In this document: positions 1 through 5,014 of the stretch, in pieces
Numbering within the stretch: the first letter of the stretch is position 1
How the letters are laid out: every line of letters starts with the position of its first letter
DNA from: Gammaproteobacteria bacterium
GTDB lineage: Bacteria; Pseudomonadota; Gammaproteobacteria; Chromatiales; Sedimenticolaceae
Length of the DNA: 5,014 nt
Assembly: GCA_020445245.1 (NCBI GenBank)
Contig: JAGRHB010000164.1
Coordinates: 1-5,014, forward strand
Direction: 5' to 3'
The notes under the pieces: generated by a model
What the model saw: only the letters and a program-made list of their open reading frames with translations
Databases searched by the model: none
Told to the model about the DNA's origin: nothing
Program-made: the position numbers and the translations under genes

Positions 1-66
1 CTCATGATTCGAAGCTGATTCTGGCGTGTCCGGTTGCCGCAGAGTTTAGCAGCCGCGCAGCAAGGT

Positions 67-80
67 CGGGCGCCGGCCCG
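67..80. repeat. GC-rich inverted repeat after ptsI
   Basis: CGGGC-GCCG-GCCCG forms a perfect five-pair stem with a four-base loop. It lies 38 nt beyond the ptsI stop in the direction of transcription, next to the hairpin at 88-102. No T-tract follows it on either strand, so it would not act as an intrinsic terminator by itself, but it could protect the 3' end of the transcript or reinforce the neighbouring hairpin. Confidence 0.4.
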
Positions 81-87
81 CCATCAA

Positions 88-115
88 TCGCCCCGGGGGC
101 GAAGTTTTCTTGCTT
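88..115 (+). terminator. Candidate intrinsic terminator hairpin
   Basis: TCGCCC-CGG-GGGCGA (88-102) is a perfect six-pair stem with a three-base loop, followed on the plus strand by AGTTTTCTTGCTT, a T-rich tail. In that direction it would stop transcription arriving from a gene left of the window and protect ptsI from antisense reading. On the minus strand, just 16 nt after the ptsI stop, the same stem is followed only by ATTGATGG, a poor U-tract, so it is a weak terminator for the PTS cluster. No plus-strand gene is identified in the window, although a short frame ending in TGA at 16-18 could be the tail of one. Confidence 0.45.
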
Positions 116-117
116 CA

Positions 118-1854
118 TCAGTGGACGACAGTATCCAGCTCTGCGAGCAGTTCGGCCGGGTTGCAATCCTCCAGATCATCGAATGCGCGCTTTACGATGT
201 GTGCGAGATGGGTGGTATCGAGGGCGAGGATCTGTTCGCGCACGTCCAGCAAGGCGGCGGGCTGCATACTGAACTCGCGCAGTCCCATGCCGATCAGCAA
301 CGGGACGAAGCGGGTATCCCCCGCCATCTCACCGCACATACTCAGTGGCACGCCGGTTTCGGTGCACGCGCCAATAACCTCGGCGATGAGGCGCAGCACC
401 GCGGGGTGCAGTGGGTCATAGAGGTAGTTGAGTTCATCGTCGACCCGGTCGATTGCCAGGGTGTACTGCACCAGATCATTGGTGCCGATCGAGAGGAAAT
501 CCAGTCGCCGCGCAAACGCCCGCGCGGTCAATGCCGCTGCCGGGACCTCGATCATGCCACCGACTGCGATGTCGGGGTCGAACGCGACACCGTCGGCGTC
601 GAGCTGCTTCATGGCCTGACGGATGATGCGGCGCGCCTGGTCTACCTCCCAGGTGCTGGTCAGCATTGGCAGCATCATTCGCACTGGCCCCAGCGCTGAT
701 ACACGCAGGATGGCGCGTACCTGCGGCATAAAGAGTTCGGGTTCCTTCAGACACAAACGGATCGCGCGAAGTCCGAGGGCCGGATTGCACGATGACGCGC
801 TGTAGCTGCCGCCCGTGGGCTGCTTGTCGGCACCGAGGTCGAGGGTGCGGATGGCGATCGGCTTGCCCCGCATCCCCTGGACCACCGCCTGGTAGGCGGC
901 GAAGTGTTCCTCCTCGCTCGGCGGTGTCTGCCGGTTCATGAACAGGAACTCAGTGCGATAGAGACCGATACCCTGAGCGCCGTTGGCGTGTGCACCGACG
1001 ACATCGTCTGCCAGTTCGATGTTGGCGAGCAACGAGATGGTCTGGCCGTCACGGGTGATCGCCGGTTGCTCGCGGCGGCGGCGCAGTTCGGTGACTCGCG
1101 AGAGTTCGGCGTCGCGGCGTGCCTGGAAATGTCGCAGCATCGCCTCGTCACAATCCGCGAGTACGATGCCGTTGCTGGCGTCGAGCACCAGACGCTCACC
1201 GTGCTGCAGGCAGGTGGTGGCGCCACGTGTGCCGACCACTGCCGGGATGCCGAGACTGCGAGCCAGAATCGCGGTGTGTGACATGGGTCCACCGTAATCG
1301 GTGACGAAACCGGCGATTTGCTGGTTCTTCATCACGATGACATCGGCGGGGGTGAGGTCTTCCGCGAGCACGATCTGGCCGCGCAGTTCGTTGATGGGGG
1401 CGTCATGTTGCAGCAACAGGATGTTCAGGATCCTGCTGACGACGTGATCGAGGTCGTCGCGACGGGTGCGCAGGTAGGCGTCGTCCATCTGGTCGAAAAC
1501 CTGGATCAGGGCGTCCCGATGTTGCTGCAGCGCCCATTCGGCGCTCAGGCCCTCATTGCGTATCAGATTGATCGGCTGGCCCGAGAGCGCCTTGTCCTCG
1601 AGCATCAGCAGATGGGTGTCGATGAACTCTGCAATTTCTGAAGGGGTGTCGACGGGGATCTGCTCACGCACACCATGCAGCTGTTCGGCAGCGGCCTGGA
1701 TCGCCCGCTCGAACCGCCCGACCTCGGCCTCGATCAGTTCAGTGGCCACCCAGCTCGGCGTTACGCAGACCGGTCCGCGGCACAACAGGAATGCATCGCC
1801 GATCGCGACACTGGCGGCTGCACCGACACCAATGCCGGCACAGGCGATTGTCAT
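118..1854 (-). CDS. ptsI: Phosphoenolpyruvate-protein phosphotransferase (enzyme I)
   Basis: This 578-residue protein is close to the length of E. coli enzyme I (575). It transfers phosphate from PEP to HPr as the first step of the PTS. The N-terminal part (about 1-145) includes the HPr-binding helical region; the swivelling phospho-histidine domain has GGPMSHTAILARSLGIPAVV at 188-207 with His193 (His189 in E. coli). The C-terminal PEP-binding barrel (about 265-578) shows GLYRTEFLF (297-305), IRTLDLGADK (335-344), GGMIEVPAA (432-440), SIGTNDLVQYTLAIDR (455-470) and LSMCGEMAGD (504-513) with the catalytic Cys507; Arg300, Arg336, Glu435 and Asp459 match the known PEP and Mg sites. There is no N-terminal GAF domain, so it is not the NifA-like sensor version (PtsP/EI-Ntr) despite the ptsN context. 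The ATG overlaps the HPr stop as ATGA. No key residue is missing. It is the last gene seen in the cluster. Confidence 0.97.
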   Translation of the reverse strand: MTIACAGIGVGAAASVAIGDAFLLCRGPVCVTPSWVATELIEAEVGRFERAIQAAAEQLHGVREQIPVDTPSEIAEFIDTHLLMLEDKALSGQPINLIRNEGLSAEWALQQHRDALIQVFDQMDDAYLRTRRDDLDHVVSRILNILLLQHDAPINELRGQIVLAEDLTPADVIVMKNQQIAGFVTDYGGPMSHTAILARSLGIPAVVGTRGATTCLQHGERLVLDASNGIVLADCDEAMLRHFQARRDAELSRVTELRRRREQPAITRDGQTISLLANIELADDVVGAHANGAQGIGLYRTEFLFMNRQTPPSEEEHFAAYQAVVQGMRGKPIAIRTLDLGADKQPTGGSYSASSCNPALGLRAIRLCLKEPELFMPQVRAILRVSALGPVRMMLPMLTSTWEVDQARRIIRQAMKQLDADGVAFDPDIAVGGMIEVPAAALTARAFARRLDFLSIGTNDLVQYTLAIDRVDDELNYLYDPLHPAVLRLIAEVIGACTETGVPLSMCGEMAGDTRFVPLLIGMGLREFSMQPAALLDVREQILALDTTHLAHIVKRAFDDLEDCNPAELLAELDTVVH

Positions 1855-2120
1855 TCACCCTCACCAAACTTGTTGTCGATCAGCGCCAACAATGCCTGCA
1901 TCGCCTCGTCTTCGCCCTCACCGTCGACCGACAGCCGCAATACCGTGCCTTTGCTTGCCGCGAGCATCATCACGCCCATGATGCTCTTGCCGTTGACGCG
2001 TTGTCCCTGCTTGTCGAGCATGACTTCTGCGCCATAGCCGCTGGCCGTGCTGACCAGTTTGGCCGCAGCGCGCGCGTGCAGACCGAGTTTGTTCGAGATG
2101 GTGACTTCACGTTGCAGCAT
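1851..2120 (-). CDS. ptsH: Phosphocarrier protein HPr (NPr-like)
   Basis: This 89-residue protein is a full-length HPr, the small cytosolic carrier that takes phosphate from enzyme I and gives it to EIIA proteins. The catalytic block is NKLGLHARAAAKLV (10-23) with His15 and Arg17; the usual proline after this arginine is alanine, as is common in NPr-type proteins. The regulatory block NGKSIMGVMMLAASKGT (43-59) carries Ser46, the target of HPr kinase, so both phosphorylation sites are present and match the EI and HprK encoded in the same cluster. The ATG at 2120 has a strong AAGGAG site and overlaps the EIIA stop by one base (TGATG). The stop overlaps the ptsI start as ATGA. It could equally be named npr, since it replaces npr of the enteric gene order; I prefer the general name because an adjacent ptsI is its partner. 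Confidence 0.96.
   Translation of the reverse strand: MLQREVTISNKLGLHARAAAKLVSTASGYGAEVMLDKQGQRVNGKSIMGVMMLAASKGTVLRLSVDGEGEDEAMQALLALIDNKFGEGE
1859..1866 (-). promoter_or_regulatory. Shine-Dalgarno region of ptsI
   Basis: The minus strand reads TGGTGAGGGTGA directly before the ptsI ATG, giving a purine-rich GGTGAGG ribosome binding site 4-5 nt from the start, within the last codons of HPr. Together with the ATGA overlap it fixes the start of ptsI at 1854. Confidence 0.55.
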
Positions 2121-2542
2121 CAGACGGGCTCCTTGGGTGTGCCGACCGATTGGAGCGGGCAGGTCATGATGCCACGGCTGCCGCCCTCAGCCGCTTTGCT
2201 CGTCAGCGTGTCCAGGTCGTCCTGCGGATAATTGAACACCCTGACCAGCATTGGCAGATTCAGTCCGGACAGCACGGTGGCGCCGGGCTCACGACACGCC
2301 ACCTGCTGGGCGATATTGTGTGGCGTGGCGCCGTAGATGTCGGTCAGTACCAGTACTCCAGCCCCGCGGTTCAGTACCTTGAGCATGCTGCGGGCACGCT
2401 CGCACACCGGGTCGAGCGCCGCGTCCGGTGGTACCTCAAGGCACTTGATCGGCAGGGCGCTCCTGCCAATGATCCGGCTCGCGATGTGCAACATCGCAGA
2501 TCCCACGCCGGGGTGGGTGATCAGGAGGACCCCGACGCTCAC
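2120..2542 (-). CDS. PTS mannose/fructose-family IIA component (EIIA-Man type)
   Basis: This is a stand-alone 140-residue EIIA domain of the mannose/fructose/sorbose family. It begins VSVGVLLITHPGVG, placing His10 exactly where the phosphorylated histidine of E. coli ManX lies, and has the second active-site signature LTDIYGATPHN at 66-76 with Asp68. The reading frame is open further upstream (to 2698), but that extension runs inside rapZ in another frame and does not look like a real protein. The GTG at 2542 is chosen because it restores family length and makes a GTGA overlap with the rapZ stop. No Shine-Dalgarno sequence precedes the GTG, so synthesis probably depends on termination-reinitiation after rapZ. 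No EIIB, EIIC or EIID gene is nearby, so it is more likely a regulatory phosphate acceptor from HPr than part of a sugar transporter. Its stop overlaps the HPr start as TGATG. Confidence 0.93.
   Translation of the reverse strand: MSVGVLLITHPGVGSAMLHIASRIIGRSALPIKCLEVPPDAALDPVCERARSMLKVLNRGAGVLVLTDIYGATPHNIAQQVACREPGATVLSGLNLPMLVRVFNYPQDDLDTLTSKAAEGGSRGIMTCPLQSVGTPKEPV
2129..2134 (-). promoter_or_regulatory. Shine-Dalgarno sequence of HPr
   Basis: A perfect AAGGAG lies 8 nt before the HPr ATG, inside the last codons of the EIIA gene. It is the best ribosome binding site in the window and contrasts with the weak or absent sites before ptsN, hprK, rapZ and EIIA. It supports the ATG at 2120 and suggests HPr is made in larger amounts than its neighbours, as suits a phosphocarrier. 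Confidence 0.8.
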
Positions 2543-3426
2543 GGCAGTTCGCGGTGACTGATGACCACGTCCCGCCCCTGTGCCTGGAAAAACCGCTGCA
2601 GGCGTTCGACCAGGTACACCGATCGATGCTGGCCGCCGGTACAGCCCACGGCGATGGTCAGATAACTTCGCCCTTCGCTTTCGAAACAGGGTATCCATTG
2701 CGCCAGGAATTCTCCGATCTGCTGCAACATGCCGTGTACCTGTGGATCAGCGCCAAGAAAATCCGCCACCGCCTGATCCTTGCCGGTTTGCGGCCGCAGT
2801 TCCGGGTGCCAGTGCGGGTTGGGCAGGCAGCGCGCGTCAAACACGAAATCGGCGTTGCGCGGGATGCCGTGTTTGAAGCCGAACGACTGCAGCATGACCG
2901 ACATATCCTCACTGCCGCGTTCCGCGACGCGGGCACGAACGATCTCACGCAATTCGTGCAGCGTCGTGCGTGTCGTATCTACCTTGAGGTGGGCAAGATC
3001 CAACAACGGATCGAGCATTTCGCGCTCCAACTTGATCGCCTTCTCCAGGGTTCGACCATCTTCGGTGAGCGGATGGCGCCGCCGGGTTTCGCTGAAACGC
3101 TGGATCAGGATGCTGTCGTCTGCGTCCAGGAAGATGATCTCGCAGTCCACGCCATGGTCACGCAGACGCTTGACCAGTCCTGGTAGCTGGGTCAGCTCGG
3201 CGCCCGGACTGCGGGCGTCGATGCCGATCGCAGTAAGGGCGCGGGCCTGCGTCGGTTGCACGGTGATATCGCGCACCAGTGCCTCGAAAAGGCTGACCGG
3301 CAGGTTGTCGATGCAGTAGAAGCCGGCGTCTTCGAGGACGTTCAGTGCAATGCTCTTGCCCGAACCGGAAAGGCCGGTGACCAGGACCACACGGGCCGGG
3401 TCATTGTTTGTACTGCGCTTGGTCAT
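2539..3426 (-). CDS. rapZ: RapZ/YvcJ-type P-loop nucleotide-binding protein (RNase adapter family)
   Basis: This 295-residue protein matches RapZ (284 aa in E. coli, where it binds GlmY/GlmZ small RNAs and recruits RNase E to control glucosamine-6-phosphate synthase). The N-terminal domain has the Walker A motif GLSGSGKS at 18-25 followed by GFYCIDNLP at 36-44. The C-terminal domain has SFGFKHGIPR (181-190), FDARCLPNPHW (196-206) and RSYLTIAVGCTGGQHRSVY (253-271), the diagnostic RapZ segment. The protein ends at HRELP and lacks the Lys/Arg tail that contributes to RNA binding in E. coli; CTGGQHRS also replaces the enteric CTGGKHRS. The ATG at 3426 gives about nine residues more at the N-terminus than E. 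coli; GTG codons at residue 13 and nearby are possible later starts, and none has a Shine-Dalgarno sequence. Its stop overlaps the GTG start of EIIA as GTGA. Whether it acts on small RNAs here is unknown; the family assignment is firm, the target is not. Confidence 0.95.
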   Translation of the reverse strand: MTKRSTNNDPARVVLVTGLSGSGKSIALNVLEDAGFYCIDNLPVSLFEALVRDITVQPTQARALTAIGIDARSPGAELTQLPGLVKRLRDHGVDCEIIFLDADDSILIQRFSETRRRHPLTEDGRTLEKAIKLEREMLDPLLDLAHLKVDTTRTTLHELREIVRARVAERGSEDMSVMLQSFGFKHGIPRNADFVFDARCLPNPHWHPELRPQTGKDQAVADFLGADPQVHGMLQQIGEFLAQWIPCFESEGRSYLTIAVGCTGGQHRSVYLVERLQRFFQAQGRDVVISHRELP

Positions 3427-3433
3427 GGCTGCG

Positions 3434-3461
3434 ATTATATGCAGGCTTTGGGTGACGGGAA
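3434..3461 (-). promoter_or_regulatory. Candidate promoter for rapZ (TATAAT box)
   Basis: A perfect sigma-70 -10 hexamer TATAAT is read on the minus strand at 3439-3434. The best -35 at 16-nt spacing is TTCCCG (3461-3456), matching only three of six consensus bases. A TG dinucleotide lies close upstream (TGCATATAAT) but is one base off the extended -10 spacing. The rapZ ATG starts only 7 nt after the box, so transcription would begin at or within a base or two of the start codon, giving a leaderless or nearly leaderless mRNA. The hexamer stands out in a GC-rich setting, but a chance match is possible. Confidence 0.4.
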
Positions 3462-3480
3462 CGCCGGAAAACCAAGTGTA

Positions 3481-3492
3481 GCCCTTAAGGGC
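3481..3492. repeat. 12-bp perfect palindrome GCCCTTAAGGGC
   Basis: The sequence GCCCTTAAGGGC is its own reverse complement and lies 18 nt after the hprK stop codon on the minus strand. As RNA it could form only a four-pair GC stem with a UUAA loop, which is too weak and lacks a U-tract, so it is a poor terminator. As DNA it could be a dimeric regulator's half-site pair, about 40 nt upstream of the TATAAT box before rapZ. No known operator was recognised. Confidence 0.4.
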
Positions 3493-3510
3493 CGCTGTGG
3501 CTTCGCCGTT

Positions 3511-4455
3511 TCAGGTCTGATCCAGGATCACCTGCTGCTGGCGTTCGATCAGGACTTCGGTCGCATCGTAACCCTTGAGGCGCAGCAGGTGGTTTCGCAC
3601 CGCCGATTCGACCAGCACCGCGAGATTGCGGCCGGGCGCCACCGGTACCGTGACCTGCGGAATGGAGACGCCGAGTACATCGCGGTTCGCGTATGCGCCC
3701 GAAAGGCGGTCCATGCCGGAGATCTCATCGGCGGACATGCGCTTCAGGTGCACGATCAGGCGCAGGTACTTGGTGCGCTTGATAGAGCTGTCGCCGAACA
3801 TCGCGCGAATATTGAGGATGCCGAGTCCCCGCACCTCCAGAAATTCACGTAGCAGCGGCGGGCAGGTGCCACTGACGATGTCCGGTGCGATGCGGGTGAA
3901 CTCCGGTGCATCGTCTGCCACCAGCCGGCTGCCGCGCGTGATCAGGTCGAGTGCGAGTTCGCTCTTGCCGACAGCGGGATCGCCGGTCAGCAGTACACCC
4001 ATCCCGAGCACCTCGAGAAACACCCCGTGCAGTGTGGTTTTTTCGGACAGGAACAGTGAGGCGTAGTACTGCAGGTTGTCCAGCACCTGATTGTCCGGCA
4101 GCGGTGAACGCATCAGTGCCACCGCCGCATCGTTGGCCATGTGCGGGAGTTCCGGAGGCCCGGCAACATTGTCGACGAGGACTATCAGTGCCGGCATATC
4201 GGCAAACAGCTGCAACAGGGCCTGCTGCCGATTTGGCGGGGGCAGGCTGTTCAGGTAGTTCTGTTCCGCCGGCCCTATGACCTGGACCCGGTTCGGATGG
4301 ATGTAGTTGAGGGGGCCGGCGATGATGCCGCTGCTGGCATCGGTATTGTCGCTAAGCAGTGGCTTGTCTGCGCCAGACTTACCGGCGACCCAGGTCAGGC
4401 GGAGGCGTTCGTGCAGGGCGTCGAAGAGGTCCTTTACCCGGACGTTATGCGGCAT
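3511..4455 (-). CDS. hprK: HPr kinase/phosphorylase
   Basis: This 314-residue protein has the usual family length. The N-terminal domain (about 1-130) is the variable HprK substrate-lid domain; the C-terminal kinase domain (about 135-310) carries the catalytic parts. Visible motifs are LHGVFLEVLG with His143 (equivalent to the B. subtilis catalytic region), the P-loop GDPAVGKS at 158-165, the acidic pair ADD at 180-182, the family signature EVRGLGILNI at 207-216, DRL at 249-251 and PVAPGRNLAV at 271-280. The enzyme phosphorylates Ser46 of HPr with ATP or pyrophosphate and removes it by phosphorolysis, and that serine is present in the HPr encoded at 1851-2120. The P-loop reads DPAVGKS where many homologues have DSGIGKS; the nucleotide-binding GK[ST] is intact. 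The start overlaps the end of ptsN by 11 nt, and no clear Shine-Dalgarno sequence is seen, suggesting translational coupling. In Gram-negative bacteria the kinase is thought to regulate the PTS relay rather than CcpA-type catabolite repression. Confidence 0.96.
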   Translation of the reverse strand: MPHNVRVKDLFDALHERLRLTWVAGKSGADKPLLSDNTDASSGIIAGPLNYIHPNRVQVIGPAEQNYLNSLPPPNRQQALLQLFADMPALIVLVDNVAGPPELPHMANDAAVALMRSPLPDNQVLDNLQYYASLFLSEKTTLHGVFLEVLGMGVLLTGDPAVGKSELALDLITRGSRLVADDAPEFTRIAPDIVSGTCPPLLREFLEVRGLGILNIRAMFGDSSIKRTKYLRLIVHLKRMSADEISGMDRLSGAYANRDVLGVSIPQVTVPVAPGRNLAVLVESAVRNHLLRLKGYDATEVLIERQQQVILDQT

Positions 4456-4909
4456 TGGTGGCTGATTCGCCGGTCAGGATGGCCAGGGCCTGTTCTGCGT
4501 CCGCTTCACGCAGGCGATTGCGCAGGTCTTCCCGATTGAAGGTGGCCGCGAGTTTCGACAACAGCTGCAGATGCTCTTCGTTGGCATCTTCGGGCACCAG
4601 CAGTGCAAACACCAGATCGACCGGTCTGCCGTCCAGGGCGTCAAATTCGATCGGTTCGGCCAGCCGCAGGAAGGCCCCACGACTGTCCTGGATGCCCGGC
4701 ATGCGGGCGTGTGGCAAAGCCACGCCGCCCGCAAGCCCGGTGCTGCCGAGGCGTTCGCGCTCCAACAGCCGCTCGAAGATCTGCTCCACTGCCGGCTCCT
4801 CGCTGTTTGCCGCGAGCAGGCGCGCCGCCTGCTCGAGGATGCGTTTCTTGCTCGACGCCGGATCGGCGACGCTGATGTTACGGAGTTCGAGGATGCCTTG
4901 CGGTAGCAT
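4445..4909 (-). CDS. ptsN: PTS IIA-like nitrogen regulatory protein (EIIA-Ntr)
   Basis: This 154-residue cytosolic protein is the EIIA-Ntr output protein of the nitrogen-related PTS. It has the single PTS EIIA type-2 domain over nearly its whole length, close to the usual family size (about 150-165). The block LGSTGLAGGVALPHARMP (about residues 54-71) is the phosphorylation site, with His67 as the predicted phospho-acceptor; VDLVFALLVPED further on is a second family signature. In other proteobacteria its phosphorylation state controls potassium transport, nitrogen and carbon balance, and stress responses by protein contact; the partner here is unknown. The ATG at 4909 is the only reasonable start, because an in-frame TGA lies five codons upstream (4922-4924). 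No good Shine-Dalgarno sequence precedes it, so translation may depend on ribosomes finishing hpf 17 nt upstream. It ends with TAA (4445-4447) inside the start of hprK. The donor is probably the HPr encoded downstream. Confidence 0.96.
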   Translation of the reverse strand: MLPQGILELRNISVADPASSKKRILEQAARLLAANSEEPAVEQIFERLLERERLGSTGLAGGVALPHARMPGIQDSRGAFLRLAEPIEFDALDGRPVDLVFALLVPEDANEEHLQLLSKLAATFNREDLRNRLREADAEQALAILTGESATNAA

Positions 4910-4926
4910 GACTGCGATCGTTCATC

Positions 4927-5014
4927 TCATCCGGCGACTTCGACCGTTTCCCGGTGGCCGTTGCCGCGGTGGCTCTTGACCTTTTCCTTGTGCCGAATCA
5001 CCTGGCGGTCGAGT
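4927..5014 (-). CDS. hpf: Ribosome hibernation promoting factor, C-terminal end (partial)
   Basis: Only the last 28 residues and the TGA stop (4927-4929) are inside the window; the gene begins beyond the right edge. The visible piece starts LDRQVIRHKEKVKSH and lines up with the final helix of E. coli HPF (remembered as ARQLTKHKDKLKQH), so this should be the short form of HPF, which binds the 30S decoding region and promotes inactive 100S ribosomes in stationary phase. About 13 further residues (RGNGHRETVEVAG) follow the point where the E. coli protein ends, far too few for the dimerisation domain of long HPF. The stop lies 17 nt before ptsN, the same hpf-ptsN adjacency seen downstream of rpoN in many proteobacteria; rpoN would be expected further to the right but cannot be seen. 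The identification rests on a short segment plus strong gene-order support. Confidence 0.85.
   Translation of the reverse strand, partial: LDRQVIRHKEKVKSHRGNGHRETVEVAG

Larger units (their letters stand above)
1..117. other. Non-coding region downstream of ptsI
   Basis: No gene could be supported in these 117 nt. They contain the two GC-rich hairpins listed separately. A minus-strand ATG at 3-5 followed by AG could be the first codon of a further gene running off the left edge (mgtE often follows such clusters in related bacteria as far as I recall), but only five bases are visible and no ribosome binding site stands out. Confidence 0.5.
3427..3510 (-). other. hprK-rapZ intergenic gap
   Basis: This 84-nt stretch is the only sizeable gap in an otherwise overlapping gene chain. 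On the minus strand it contains a perfect 12-bp palindrome shortly after the hprK stop and a consensus TATAAT hexamer just before the rapZ start. No open reading frame, ribosome binding site or convincing intrinsic terminator was seen in it. The combination suggests a secondary promoter splitting the cluster into hpf-ptsN-hprK and rapZ-EIIA-HPr-EI sub-units, while read-through from hprK is also possible. Confidence 0.7.

Noticed and set aside
1..5. Minus-strand ATG at the left edge as the start of a next gene such as mgtE
   Set aside because: Only five bases are visible and there is no clear ribosome binding site, so no gene can be called; the idea rests only on remembered gene order.
34..699. 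221-residue plus-strand open frame opposite ptsI
   Set aside because: It lies antisense to the clearly conserved C-terminal half of enzyme I, starts with TTG, shows no recognisable domain, and long antisense frames are expected opposite GC-rich genes.
2120..2698. Longer 192-residue version of the EIIA protein starting at 2698
   Set aside because: The first 52 residues overlap rapZ in another frame, are rich in Arg and Pro and match no EIIA; the GTG at 2542 gives the family length and puts the active histidine at position 10.
2554..3186. 210-residue plus-strand open frame opposite rapZ
   Set aside because: It is antisense to well-conserved rapZ codons, has no family motif and no convincing ribosome binding site; best explained as a shadow.
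3481..3500. Intrinsic terminator between hprK and rapZ
   Set aside because: The palindrome gives only a four-pair stem and is followed by TACACTTGG without a U-tract, so termination is unlikely.
3256..3852. 198-residue plus-strand frame spanning the hprK-rapZ gap
   Set aside because: It crosses both rapZ and hprK in antisense without any recognisable domain; a chance frame is the simpler reading.
4359..4979. 206-residue plus-strand frame opposite ptsN and the start of hprK
   Set aside because: Composition is dominated by Arg, Ser and Ala as in shadow frames of GC-rich genes, and the opposite strand carries ptsN with all its motifs.

Overview
The window is a tightly packed minus-strand gene cluster encoding a regulatory, transporter-less phosphotransferase system (PTS). 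Read in the direction of transcription, from high to low coordinates, the order is: the end of hpf (ribosome hibernation factor), ptsN (EIIA-Ntr), hprK (HPr kinase/phosphorylase), rapZ (RNase adapter-type P-loop protein), a mannose-family EIIA, ptsH-like HPr and ptsI (enzyme I). All seven reading frames are on the same strand and look intact, except hpf, which is cut by the window edge.

The gene order resembles the hpf-ptsN-rapZ-npr block of enteric bacteria. Here hprK sits between ptsN and rapZ, an EIIA-Man-type gene sits between rapZ and HPr, and enzyme I is at the end. From general knowledge, this arrangement and the protein sequences best fit a GC-rich gammaproteobacterium outside the enterics, for example the purple-sulfur or sulfur-oxidiser groups. 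That placement is an inference from gene order and remembered family sequences, not from a search.

Layout: 4927-5014 holds the hpf C-terminus. 4445-4909 is ptsN, 17 nt after hpf. 3511-4455 is hprK, overlapping ptsN by 11 nt. 3427-3510 is the only real gap inside the cluster, 84 nt with a 12-bp perfect palindrome and a consensus TATAAT box. 2539-3426 is rapZ. 2120-2542 is EIIA, with a GTG start and a GTGA overlap with rapZ. 1851-2120 is HPr, with a TGATG junction. 118-1854 is ptsI, with an ATGA junction. 1-117 is non-coding as far as can be seen and contains two GC-rich hairpins, one with a T-rich tail on the plus strand.

How the parts work together: EI (His193) can take phosphate from PEP and pass it to His15 of HPr, which can pass it to the EIIA-Man-type protein (His10) and possibly to EIIA-Ntr (His67). 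HprK can phosphorylate HPr at Ser46, which is present in the correct context, and so gate the relay. No EIIB, EIIC or EIID gene is visible, so the cluster most likely signals metabolic state rather than importing sugar. I see no mobile elements, RNA genes or CRISPR. The system is a known type; the less ordinary points are a possible leaderless promoter for rapZ, the RapZ C-terminus without the basic tail used for RNA binding in E. coli, and the hairpins after ptsI.
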